The notes: generated from the letters alone by a model not told the origin. Counted from the first letter of the stretch, positions 1 to 6,764 are shown. The stretch is DNA of 7,764 nucleotides from Porticoccaceae bacterium (GCA_023255165.1 JALRJD010000176.1:1-7764); one strand, 5' to 3'. Program-made: numbers and translations.

Positions 1-982
1 TCGGGTCGGTGCGCAGCTTATGCCAGGCGCCAGAGAGAGTCATAATGCCGTTGATCATGCCGCCCCAGGAGGGCGCCAGCAGCAACAGCGACATCACCAT
101 ACCCAAACTCTGGGCCCAGTCCGGCAGTGTTGAATAATGCAGATGGTGGGGGCCGGCCCAGATATAGATGGCGATCAAGGCCCAGAAGTGCACAATCGAC
201 AGACGGTAGGAATATACCGGCCGCTCCGCCTGCTTTGGCACAAAGTAATACATCATGCCGAGAAAGCCGGCGGTCAAAAAGAAGCCCACGGCGTTGTGCC
301 CATACCACCACTGCACCATGGCATCGATGGTGCCCGGATAAATCGAGTAAGACTTAAACAGGCTGACCGGCACCGCCAGACTGTTGACTATATGCAGCAT
401 GGCAATGGCAATAATAAAGGCGCCGAAAAACCAGTTGGCAACATAAATATGCTCTACCCGACGCTTGATAATGGTGCCAAAAAACACCACCGCATAAATC
501 ACCCAGACCAGCGCAATTAAAATATCGATCGGCCACTCCAGCTCGGCGTACTCTTTGGCCGAGGTCAGCCCCAATGGCAAAGTGATAGCCGCCGCGACAA
601 TAACCAGTTGCCAACCCCAAAAGGTAAAGGCCGCCAGACGATCGGAGAATAGCGGTGCCTGAGAGGTGCGCTGCACTACGTAATAACTCGAGGCAAACAG
701 CGCGCAACCGCCAAAGGCGAAGATAACCGCATTGGTGTGCAGTGGTCGCAGGCGTCCAAAGTGCAGCCAGGGGCCGACATTTAGCTCCGGCCAAACCAGC
801 TGTGCAGCAATGATGACCCCCACCAGCATGCCAACCACGCCCCAGACCACAGTCATGATGGCGAACTGTTTGACGACTTTATTGTTGTATGCGGGCACCG
901 CAGCGGAATGATGTTGATCACTCCCGGGAGGCGTTTGCACGGTGCCGGGAGAATTTTGATGGCTCTTAGCCTGGTAAATCAT
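1..982 (-). CDS. ccoN: cbb3-type cytochrome c oxidase subunit I (partial, N-terminal 327 residues)
   Basis: CcoN is the catalytic subunit of the high-affinity cbb3 terminal oxidase in the inner membrane; it reduces O2 to water and contributes to the proton gradient. The reading frame starts at ATG 982 and is open to the left edge, so the C-terminal third (the family is usually about 475 residues) is missing. An AGGGA Shine-Dalgarno at 989-993 lies 6 nt before the ATG. Seen directly: a low-spin heme b ligand His82 in RPLHTNA, CuB ligands His229 in WYGHN and His279-His280 in AGPHHLHY, and Tyr273, the residue cross-linked to a CuB histidine in this family. Compared with the known Pseudomonas stutzeri residues (60, 207, 251, 257, 258), all shift by 22, so the fold is intact and the N-terminus is extended. 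That extension is rich in Gln, Pro and His. The heme ligands near 369-371 lie outside the window. ccoO, ccoQ and ccoP would be expected further left. Confidence 0.96.
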   Translation of the reverse strand, partial: MIYQAKSHQNSPGTVQTPPGSDQHHSAAVPAYNNKVVKQFAIMTVVWGVVGMLVGVIIAAQLVWPELNVGPWLHFGRLRPLHTNAVIFAFGGCALFASSYYVVQRTSQAPLFSDRLAAFTFWGWQLVIVAAAITLPLGLTSAKEYAELEWPIDILIALVWVIYAVVFFGTIIKRRVEHIYVANWFFGAFIIAIAMLHIVNSLAVPVSLFKSYSIYPGTIDAMVQWWYGHNAVGFFLTAGFLGMMYYFVPKQAERPVYSYRLSIVHFWALIAIYIWAGPHHLHYSTLPDWAQSLGMVMSLLLLAPSWGGMINGIMTLSGAWHKLRTDP

Positions 983-1116
983 AGCCGTTCCCTGAGACTT
1001 ATTACTTTATCGTTCATCAGACGCGGGCAAGCCAATACGCCTTCGACAAAAGCATAGACAGTTTTATCGCTATTCGCTGAAACAGGTAGCAGAGGGATTG
1101 GGGGTTTTTGGTCGAG

Positions 1117-1130
1117 TTGATTTAGATCAA
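1117..1130 (-). promoter_or_regulatory. FNR/Anr-type binding site upstream of ccoN
   Basis: The sequence TTGAT-TTAG-ATCAA is an exact match to the FNR/Anr consensus TTGAT-N4-ATCAA. It lies 134 bp upstream of the ccoN ATG, and cbb3 oxidase operons are classic targets of FNR-family oxygen sensors. argG transcription ends just before it, so ccoN is the obvious target. I do not see a good -10 hexamer at the usual class II distance; a weak TACCTG preceded by TG lies at 1083-1088, a few bases further downstream than usual. The promoter proper is therefore unassigned. Confidence 0.85.
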
Positions 1131-1134
1131 TAAC

Positions 1135-1173
1135 AAAAAATCTCTGCCATCCGGACGGACAGCAGAGATTTTT
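1135..1173 (-). terminator. Rho-independent terminator of argG
   Basis: A perfect 12-bp inverted repeat pairs 1136-1147 (AAAAATCTCTGC) with 1162-1173 (GCAGAGATTTTT), around a 14-nt loop that itself contains CCG/CGG. Read on the minus strand, the stem is followed by a run of T, so it fits termination of argG, whose stop codon is 58 nt upstream. The stem is flanked by A and T runs on both sides, so it could act in either direction. It separates argG from the ccoN control region. Confidence 0.88.
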
Positions 1174-1230
1174 GATTGGCGGCTTGCAACAACATTGGCG
1201 ACGCGAAACAACGAGGTCGTTGCAGTTTAT

Positions 1231-2451
1231 TTACTTAAGGTCGCGCCCACGGTTGGCGGCAATGCGCAGGCGCAGTGCGTTGAGTTTGATAAAGCCCTCG
1301 GCATCAGCCTGATTGTAGGCGCCGCCATCATCGTCAAAGGTGGCGATATTGGCATCAAACAGACTGTCGGTGGCCGACTGACGACCAACAACACTGACAT
1401 TGCCTTTATAGAGCTTAACCCGGACATCGCCATTGACCACTGCCTGGCTCTGATCAATCGCCGCCTGCAGCATGGTTCGCTCTGGCGACCACCAGTAACC
1501 GTTGTAAATCAACTTGGCGTAGCGCGGCATCAGCTCATCTTTCATATGTGCCACTTCGCGATCCAGGGTTAGTGATTCAATTGCGCGGTGCGCTTTCATC
1601 ATCACTGTTCCCGCCGGTGTTTCATAACAGCCGCGAGACTTCATACCGACATAGCGGTTCTCAACTATATCGAGACGGCCAACGCCATTGGCGCCGGCGA
1701 CTTTATTGAGATGCTCGATAACCGTGGCGGGTGACATGGCGGTGCCATCGATGGCGACAATGTCGCCTTTTTCGTAGCTGATAGTCAAATAGGTTGGCTG
1801 ATCGGGGGCCTGTTCGGGCGAGACAGTCCAGCGCCACATATCTTCTTCGGCCTCGGACCAGGGATCTTCCAGATTGCCGCCCTCGTAGGAGATATGCAGC
1901 AAGTTGGCGTCCATGGAGAACGGCGATTTTTTACCGCGTTTCATCTCAACCGGAATATTGTGCTTTTCGCAGTATTCCATCAGTTTGTCTCGGGAGTTCA
2001 GATCCCACTCACGCCAGGGTGCAATAACCTTGATGCCGGGCTTTAACGCATAGGCGCCGAGTTCAAAACGCACCTGGTCATTGCCCTTGCCGGTGGCGCC
2101 ATGGGAAATGGTATCGGCGCCGGTTTCGTTGGCAATTTCAATCAATCGCTTGGCGATCAGCGGGCGCGCAATTGAGGTGCCGAGCAGATACTCGCCCTCG
2201 TAAATGGTATTGGCGCGAAACATTGGGAAGACAAAGTCGCGGGCGTATTCTTCGCGCAGGTCATCAATATAAATTTCTTTTACGCCCAGTGCTTCGGCTT
2301 TGGCGCGCGCGGGTTCAACCTCTTCGCCCTGGCCAATGTCGGCGGTAAAGGTGACGACTTCGCACTGATACTCTTCCTGCAACCATTTGACGATAACGGA
2401 GGTATCCAGTCCGCCGGAGTAGGCTAAGACAACTTTGTTTACTGATGACAC
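1231..2451 (-). CDS. argG: Argininosuccinate synthase
   Basis: ArgG joins citrulline and aspartate, using ATP (to AMP and PPi), to give argininosuccinate, the penultimate step of arginine synthesis in the cytosol. The protein has 406 residues, the usual length for the short bacterial type. Seen directly: the N-type ATP pyrophosphatase loop AYSGGLDTS at residues 10-18, and the second family signature GATGKGNDQVRFE at about 118-130, which helps bind citrulline and aspartate. The start is a GTG at 2449-2451; AAAGGA at 2461-2466 lies 9 nt upstream, and the protein then begins SSVNKVVLAYSGG as expected. It is followed by a strong terminator. The gene upstream on the same strand, a formyltransferase-family gene, ends 110 bp before the GTG, which leaves room for an own promoter. 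Confidence 0.98.
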   Translation of the reverse strand: MSSVNKVVLAYSGGLDTSVIVKWLQEEYQCEVVTFTADIGQGEEVEPARAKAEALGVKEIYIDDLREEYARDFVFPMFRANTIYEGEYLLGTSIARPLIAKRLIEIANETGADTISHGATGKGNDQVRFELGAYALKPGIKVIAPWREWDLNSRDKLMEYCEKHNIPVEMKRGKKSPFSMDANLLHISYEGGNLEDPWSEAEEDMWRWTVSPEQAPDQPTYLTISYEKGDIVAIDGTAMSPATVIEHLNKVAGANGVGRLDIVENRYVGMKSRGCYETPAGTVMMKAHRAIESLTLDREVAHMKDELMPRYAKLIYNGYWWSPERTMLQAAIDQSQAVVNGDVRVKLYKGNVSVVGRQSATDSLFDANIATFDDDGGAYNQADAEGFIKLNALRLRIAANRGRDLK

Positions 2452-2460
2452 GTGACTAAA

Positions 2461-2466
2461 TCCTTT
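2461..2466 (-). promoter_or_regulatory. Ribosome binding site supporting the GTG start of argG
   Basis: AAAGGA (minus strand) is 9 nt upstream of the GTG at 2451. No ATG gives a comparable start, and the GTG start yields the normal family N-terminus. Confidence 0.7.
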
Positions 2467-2487
2467 GCTGGAGAAAACAAGGCGGCG

Positions 2488-2518
2488 ATTTTACCCTAAC
2501 GGAATACGTTTTAGTATT
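2488..2518 (-). promoter_or_regulatory. Candidate argG promoter with overlapping palindrome
   Basis: On the minus strand a TAAAAT hexamer (2488-2493) is a 5-of-6 match to the sigma70 -10 box and would place the start of transcription about 30 nt before the argG GTG. The -35 region is weak. Over that region lies an inverted repeat, AATAC-N6-GTATT (2503-2507 and 2514-2518), placed where a repressor would block polymerase. ArgR is the obvious candidate regulator of argG, but the sequence does not fit the E. coli ARG box well, so the identity of any binder is open. Confidence 0.3.
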
Positions 2519-2561
2519 GGTTAAATAGGCAATGCTGACGCGCGCTGGTTATTCAGGCTGG

Positions 2562-3317
2562 CTATTTAAGCGCACTGATCTCAGCGCGATTAAACAGCAG
2601 ACCACCGCCAGCACTGAAGCTGTCCAGCTCCGCCTGATTAGGAAAGCTGTAATAACCAATCGCGCCCTGCTGAGGTTGCCGGTTGATAACCTGCCCCGAC
2701 GCCAGCTCGCCCACTGCCTGCAAAATCTGCTGACAGCCTGCGGTGTACAGATTGAGCACATTGAACAGGTAGGATTTTTCGCGCTGCAGCGGAATCCGCG
2801 CGATGGAAATAATATCGCCATTGTCGATGCCACCATCCTGAATAAAGTGCAGCGTGGAGCCGATTTCGGGCTCGTTGTTTTGCATCGCTCTAAAGGTCGC
2901 CATCACACCGCGATAAGTGGGCAGCACCCCGGAGTGCAGATTGATCACACCCAACCGTGGCAGAGCAATAATCGGCTCGCGGATAATCAACCCAAAGCGC
3001 AGCGAGATAATCAGATCGGGTTCGGTTGCCGCGATTCGGGCAATACCCTCGGCGCCATTGACCCGATTATTCAGATCGACAAATCCCTGCAGACTGCTGC
3101 CCGCCCTTTGCGCCAGCTGATCAAAACTGGCGCGGCCATCGTTGAGCAGCTCTTTTTCAAAGGCGGCCAGATCCATTAACGGCTGCGGCAGGCTGTGGTC
3201 ACGGCCTACTTTTTCCGAGAGAAATATCGACAGTCGGTGATCGCCAAGCCCTTCGATCAGACGACCCAGCGCTATATGGCTGGCGAGATCGCGATTGGTT
3301 AACAAGGTTATATTCAT
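2562..3317 (-). CDS. Formyltransferase-family protein, substrate unknown
   Basis: The 251-residue product has a Formyl_trans_N-type fold like that of PurN and Fmt, which move a formyl group from 10-formyltetrahydrofolate to an amine. Seen directly: the catalytic Asn-His pair in VINLHSGVLPTYRG (Asn126, His128) and the family aspartate in HFIQDGGIDNGDII (Asp165, aligned to PurN Asp144). The usual proline after the histidine (HPS/HPG) is serine here (HSG). It is too short and divergent to be Fmt (over 300 residues) and does not match PurN; a sugar-amine or other small-molecule N-formyltransferase is possible. The C-terminal tail (YYSFPNQAELDSF) is not one I can assign. An ATG at 3359 in the same frame would add 14 residues; I prefer 3317 because MNITLLTNRD begins the first beta strand. 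Neither start has a strong Shine-Dalgarno. The gene stands alone, 110 bp before argG, and no sugar or folate genes are next to it. Confidence 0.85.
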   Translation of the reverse strand: MNITLLTNRDLASHIALGRLIEGLGDHRLSIFLSEKVGRDHSLPQPLMDLAAFEKELLNDGRASFDQLAQRAGSSLQGFVDLNNRVNGAEGIARIAATEPDLIISLRFGLIIREPIIALPRLGVINLHSGVLPTYRGVMATFRAMQNNEPEIGSTLHFIQDGGIDNGDIISIARIPLQREKSYLFNVLNLYTAGCQQILQAVGELASGQVINRQPQQGAIGYYSFPNQAELDSFSAGGGLLFNRAEISALK

Positions 3318-3367
3318 AGAGAATTTTAAAGTCTTGGTTGGGAGCCGCTGGTGGCTCATAGCAAAGT

Positions 3368-3487
3368 GCCGTCAGTGTGTCGCAATTAAACGCCGTCAGC
3401 GTGTCGTCATTAAAAGCCTTTAGCGTCTCGTCATTAAAAGCCGTCAGCGGCTTGTAATAAAAAGCCTTTAGCGTCTCGTAATTAAAA
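3368..3487. repeat. Five 24-bp tandem repeats
   Basis: Five contiguous units of exactly 24 bp start at 3368, 3392, 3416, 3440 and 3464, with a consensus close to GCCGTCAGCGTCTCGTCATT followed by AAAA. Units 3 and 5 carry GCCTTTAGCG and differ from each other at one base; units 1, 2 and 4 carry GCCGTCAG. The order of variants suggests that a two-unit 48-bp block was duplicated (3392-3439 and 3440-3487). A sixth unit starts (GCC) at 3488 but breaks off. The array lies in non-coding DNA between divergent genes, so it resembles a VNTR. The period is a multiple of three, but no supported gene runs through it. Confidence 0.93.
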
Positions 3488-3510
3488 GCCAGCGCGCGAG
3501 TTTTTCACAA
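3481..3510 (-). promoter_or_regulatory. Candidate promoter for the formyltransferase gene
   Basis: On the minus strand TTGTGA (3505-3510, 4 of 6 to the -35 consensus) and TTTAAT (3481-3486, 5 of 6 to the -10 consensus) are 18 bp apart. The -10 falls in the last repeat unit, so the transcript leader of about 155 nt would carry the other repeats. This is a pattern match only. Confidence 0.3.
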
Positions 3511-3515
3511 AAACT
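3499..3515. repeat. Perfect short palindrome AGTTTTT-CAC-AAAAACT
   Basis: Two 7-nt arms (3499-3505 and 3509-3515) are exact inverted copies around CAC. The palindrome overlaps the candidate -35 of the minus-strand promoter and lies 56 bp before the pyrC ATG. That position suits an operator for either divergent gene, but I recognise no known regulator. Confidence 0.5.
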
Positions 3516-3570
3516 GTTATGAGACCACCGTTTCCGGTAGCATTCACCATCAACTGCGGACACAGCCTCA

Positions 3571-4605
3571 ATGAATCAACTGACACTTATCCAGCCAGAC
3601 GACTGGCATCTGCATTTGCGTGACAACGCTGTGCTGGCTTCAACAGTGCCCGCTGCCGCACGAGGCTTTGGCCGTGGCATTATTATGCCCAATCTACTGC
3701 CACCGGCGACTACAGTTGCCCAGGTCTCAGCTTATCGAGACCGCATTCTGGCGCAGCGCCCCGCGGGCTCAAGCTGGGAACCACTGATGGTTCTCTATCT
3801 CACCGACAATACCAGCAGCGATGAAATTCGTGCCGCCAAAGACTCTGGGTTTATCCATGGCTGCAAATATTATCCAGCCGGGGCCACCACCAACTCGGAC
3901 TCGGGTGTAACCAATCTTACCAATATCGACAAGGTGCTCGAGACCATGCAGGAAGTCGGCATGGTGCTGCAGTTGCATGGTGAAGTCACCGCCGCCGATA
4001 TTGATATTTTCGATCGCGAAGCGGTGTTTATCGACCGTCATCTTCGCGGCCTGGCTCAACACTACCCCGAATTAAAAATTATTCTTGAACATATCACCAC
4101 CCAACAGGCAGCGGAATTTGTCGCTGCCGCGGGTGACAATATTGCCGCGACCATTACGCCCCAGCACCTGCTGTTTAACCGCAACCATATGTTGGTCGGC
4201 GGCATTCGCCCCCATCTATTCTGCCTGCCGATTTTAAAGCGCGATATTCATCAGCAGGCGCTGATTGCCGCGGCTATCAGCGGCAGCCCCAAGTTTTTTC
4301 TCGGCACCGACTCCGCGCCCCACGCCCAGGACAAAAAAGAGAGTGCCTGCGGCTGCGCCGGTTGCTTTAGCCACCATGCGGCGATTGAACTCTACGCTCA
4401 GGCCTTTGACGAGGCCGGTGCGCTGGACAAGCTCGAGGGCTTTGCCAGTCTGTATGGCGCCGACTTCTACGGCCTGCCACGAAACAGCCAAACCATTACA
4501 TTGCTGCGCCAACCCTGGCAGCTGCCCGCATCGATTCCGTTTGATGATTCACAGTTGATTCCTCTCGGCGCCGGTACCACGCTAAACTGGAAACTGGATC
4601 AATAA
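3571..4605 (+). CDS. pyrC: Dihydroorotase, class II (PyrC type)
   Basis: PyrC reversibly cyclises carbamoyl-aspartate to dihydroorotate, the third step of pyrimidine synthesis, in the cytosol with two zinc ions. The 344-residue length matches the E. coli-type class II enzyme. Seen directly: metal ligands His13 and His15 in DDWHLHLRD, the lysine that is carboxylated (Lys99 in GCKYYPAGATTNSD), His136 in LQLHGEV, His174 in LEHITT, and catalytic Asp247 in GTDSAPH, all in the expected order and spacing. The ATG at 3571 gives the normal N-terminus just before DDWHLH, although the preceding GCGGACACAGCCTCA gives only a weak Shine-Dalgarno. The stop overlaps the start of rnt (TAATG), suggesting one transcript and coupled translation. 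The leader has a small hairpin at 3527-3538; there is no clear evidence of the hairpin-based pyrC control known in E. coli. Confidence 0.98.
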   Translation: MNQLTLIQPDDWHLHLRDNAVLASTVPAAARGFGRGIIMPNLLPPATTVAQVSAYRDRILAQRPAGSSWEPLMVLYLTDNTSSDEIRAAKDSGFIHGCKYYPAGATTNSDSGVTNLTNIDKVLETMQEVGMVLQLHGEVTAADIDIFDREAVFIDRHLRGLAQHYPELKIILEHITTQQAAEFVAAAGDNIAATITPQHLLFNRNHMLVGGIRPHLFCLPILKRDIHQQALIAAAISGSPKFFLGTDSAPHAQDKKESACGCAGCFSHHAAIELYAQAFDEAGALDKLEGFASLYGADFYGLPRNSQTITLLRQPWQLPASIPFDDSQLIPLGAGTTLNWKLDQ

Positions 4606-5270
4606 TGGATATCCCTGCCATGACCTCTGAGACTCAGAGTGACGAGACCGAAAACAGTATCGGCCAACGCTTTCGCGGCTTTTTGCCAGTGGTTGTGGAT
4701 GTTGAAACCGGTGGCTTTAATTCACGCACCGATGCATTGCTGGAAATTGCCGCGGTGATTCTGGAGATGGATGCCCAGGGCAATCTGCAAATCAAAGAGA
4801 GCTACAGCAAAAATATTGACCCTTTTCCTGGCGCTGTAGTCGAGAAAGCGGCGCTGGAATTTACCGGCATTGATATTTTTGATCCGGATCGTATGCCGGA
4901 AGAGGAAGGTGAAGCGCTGAGGGATATCTTCCGTCCAATTCGTCAGGAGATCAGCGCCACCGGTTGTACCCGTTCAGTGATGGTCGCGCACAACGCCCAT
5001 TTTGATCTCGGCTTTGTCAATGCGGCGGTCAATCGCAATCAGATCAAGCGCAACCCATTCCACCCATTTTCCTGCTTTGACACCTCGACGCTGGCCGGTC
5101 TGGCCTATGGTCAGACCGTGCTGGCTAAAGCCTGCCAGGCGGCGAACATGGCGTTTGATAACCGCGACGCCCACAGCGCACTCTATGATGCGGTGAAAAC
5201 CGCGGAGCTGTTCTGCGGTATTGTTAATCGGTGGAAAGCCCTTGGCGGCTGGCCCGGCAGCGAAGAATAG
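4605..5270 (+). CDS. rnt: Ribonuclease T
   Basis: RNase T is a dimeric DEDDh 3'-to-5' exonuclease that trims the 3' ends of tRNAs and other stable RNAs, removes the terminal A during tRNA end turnover, and can also act on DNA. The 221 residues compare with about 215 in E. coli. The active-site set is complete: Asp32 and Glu34 in VVDVETGG, Asp134 in AHNAHFDLGF, His190 and Asp195 in AHSALYD. The family stretch KRNPFHPFSCFDT (148-160) and the C-terminal NRWKALGGWP are also present. The ATG at 4605 overlaps the pyrC stop by one base. A second ATG at 4620 would give 216 residues, closer to the E. coli length; neither has a strong Shine-Dalgarno, so the exact start is uncertain. pyrC and rnt are also adjacent in Pseudomonas. 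Confidence 0.97.
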   Translation: MDIPAMTSETQSDETENSIGQRFRGFLPVVVDVETGGFNSRTDALLEIAAVILEMDAQGNLQIKESYSKNIDPFPGAVVEKAALEFTGIDIFDPDRMPEEEGEALRDIFRPIRQEISATGCTRSVMVAHNAHFDLGFVNAAVNRNQIKRNPFHPFSCFDTSTLAGLAYGQTVLAKACQAANMAFDNRDAHSALYDAVKTAELFCGIVNRWKALGGWPGSEE

Positions 5271-5322
5271 AGAGCCTTTAGCGGCTGAGCCGGCGGTTTA
5301 TAAAAATCAAACCCAAATACAA

Positions 5323-6759
5323 TCAGCTTTTCCGGTCAATCCAGAAATCAGCCTTATCAATGCCCAGCTTGCGCGGATCAAACTGCGGATCAACGCCATC
5401 GCGCAACTGCTGCTCGTAATCTGTCAACGTCGCCAGTGCGGGGCGCTGTAAAATAATAATCGCGATAATATTCAGCCAGGCCATCATACCAACGCCAACA
5501 TCACCCAGCGCCCAGGCCAGATCGGCGCTCTTGATACCGCCGTAAATCACTGAAGAGATCACCATCAACTTAAGCAGGTTGGCCAGCCAGGGGCGGTGCA
5601 CCTTGCGGTTGATATACATAACATTGGTTTCGGCGATGTAGTAGTAGGCAACAATGGTGGTAAAGGCAAAAAACAGCAGCGCGATGGCCAGCAGATTGCT
5701 GCCAAACCCAGGCAGAATGGTATCAAAGGCCGCCTGCACATAGGCCGGGCCGACCTCCACTCCGGGCAAACCCTGATAGAGAAAACCGCCGCTGCCATCT
5801 TCAACATTGTAGAGGCCGGTCAGCAAAATCATAAAGGCGGTGGCGGAACAGATCAGCAAGGTGTCCACATAGACCGAAAACGCCTGCACCAAACCCTGCT
5901 TGGCCGGGTGAGAGACTTCCGCCGCCGCAGCCGGATGGGGCCCACTGCCCTGGCCTGCCTCGTTGGAATAGACGCCGCGCTTCACGCCCCACTGCACCGC
6001 CATACCGATTATCGCGCCATATCCGGCATCGAGACCAAAGGCGCTGCTGACAATCAGCTTAAACACCGCCGGCACCATCTCAATATTGGCGATCACCACG
6101 GCAAACGAGATAGCGATATAGCCAGCCGCCATCAGCGGCACTGCGATCTGGGCAAAGTGGGCAATTCGCTTTACCCCGCCGACCACAATCAACCCCAACC
6201 CCAGCGCCAACAGACCAGCGGTTACGGCTGCAGGAATATCCCAGGCGGTGTTCATGGCGGCAACGATACTGTTGGCCTGAATACCCGGCAGACAAAAGCC
6301 CATGGCAATAACCGTGGCCACTGCAAAGGTCCAGGCATACCATTTTTGGCCCATGGCTTTTTCAATATAATAAGCCGGGCCGCCGCGGTAATTGCCGTTG
6401 TCGTCTTTTTCTTTGTATATCTGCGCCAGAGTGGCTTCGATATAGGCAGTCGAGGCGCCGAGAAAGGCCACCGTCCACATCCAGAACACCGCACCAGGAC
6501 CACCAATCGCGATGGCGGTGGCCACGCCGGCGATATTGCCTGTGCCAACACGCCCCGAGAGCGACATGGCCAACGCCTGAAAAGAGGAGACGCCGGCATC
6601 CGAGCTGCGACCTTCAAACATCAGGGCGATCATATGCCCAACATGGCGAATCTGCAGAAAGCGGGTGCGCAACGAGAAGTAGAGTCCGGTTCCCAGACAC
6701 AGATAGATCAGCGCCGAGCTCCAGATAATGCCATTGAGATAGTTAACAAATGCGTCCAC
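5323..6759 (-). CDS. AGCS-family sodium:alanine/glycine symporter
   Basis: The product is an inner-membrane permease of the alanine-or-glycine:cation symporter family (DagA/AlsT type), which imports small amino acids with Na+ or H+. From the GTG at 6759 it has 478 residues, a normal length, with many hydrophobic segments. Seen directly: the family signature GGPGAVFWMWTVAFLG at about residues 86-101, the conserved SGRVGTGNIAGVA motif at about 68-80, and GVYSNEAGQGSGPHPAAAA in mid-protein, a well conserved family region. The exact substrate cannot be read from sequence. A GTG two codons upstream (6765) is in frame, but the AAGGAG ribosome site runs into it; the GTG at 6759 has correct spacing. 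The gene follows the FHA-protein gene on the same strand by 62 bp and converges on rnt across a 52-bp gap with no convincing terminator. Confidence 0.95.
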   Translation of the reverse strand: MDAFVNYLNGIIWSSALIYLCLGTGLYFSLRTRFLQIRHVGHMIALMFEGRSSDAGVSSFQALAMSLSGRVGTGNIAGVATAIAIGGPGAVFWMWTVAFLGASTAYIEATLAQIYKEKDDNGNYRGGPAYYIEKAMGQKWYAWTFAVATVIAMGFCLPGIQANSIVAAMNTAWDIPAAVTAGLLALGLGLIVVGGVKRIAHFAQIAVPLMAAGYIAISFAVVIANIEMVPAVFKLIVSSAFGLDAGYGAIIGMAVQWGVKRGVYSNEAGQGSGPHPAAAAEVSHPAKQGLVQAFSVYVDTLLICSATAFMILLTGLYNVEDGSGGFLYQGLPGVEVGPAYVQAAFDTILPGFGSNLLAIALLFFAFTTIVAYYYIAETNVMYINRKVHRPWLANLLKLMVISSVIYGGIKSADLAWALGDVGVGMMAWLNIIAIIILQRPALATLTDYEQQLRDGVDPQFDPRKLGIDKADFWIDRKS

Positions 6760-6764
6760 GACCA

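Larger units (their letters stand above)
3318..3570. other. Divergent intergenic region between the formyltransferase gene and pyrC
   Basis: These 253 bp must hold the promoters of both divergent genes. They contain a GAGCC/GGCTC inverted repeat (3342-3356), the 24-bp tandem repeats (3368-3487), a short AT-rich palindrome (3499-3515) and a small ACCG-TTTC-CGGT hairpin (3527-3538) in the pyrC leader. I found no convincing pyrC promoter and no strong Shine-Dalgarno before the pyrC ATG. Confidence 0.7.

Noticed and set aside
354..794. Minus-strand frame of 146 codons inside ccoN
   Set aside because: It is out of frame with ccoN, whose own frame carries all the heme and copper ligands.
1195..1572. 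Plus-strand open frame opposite argG
   Set aside because: It overlaps the strongly supported argG gene antisense, and its product shows no family features.
2532..3179. Plus-strand 215-codon open frame opposite the formyltransferase gene
   Set aside because: The minus strand shows conserved catalytic motifs; the plus product shows none.
3368..3487. CRISPR array
   Set aside because: The 24-bp units are directly contiguous with no spacers, and no cas gene is present.
5271..5322. Terminator between convergent rnt and the symporter gene
   Set aside because: Only very short stems can be drawn (for example CGGC-TGA-GCCG) and there is no clean T run directly after them on either strand.
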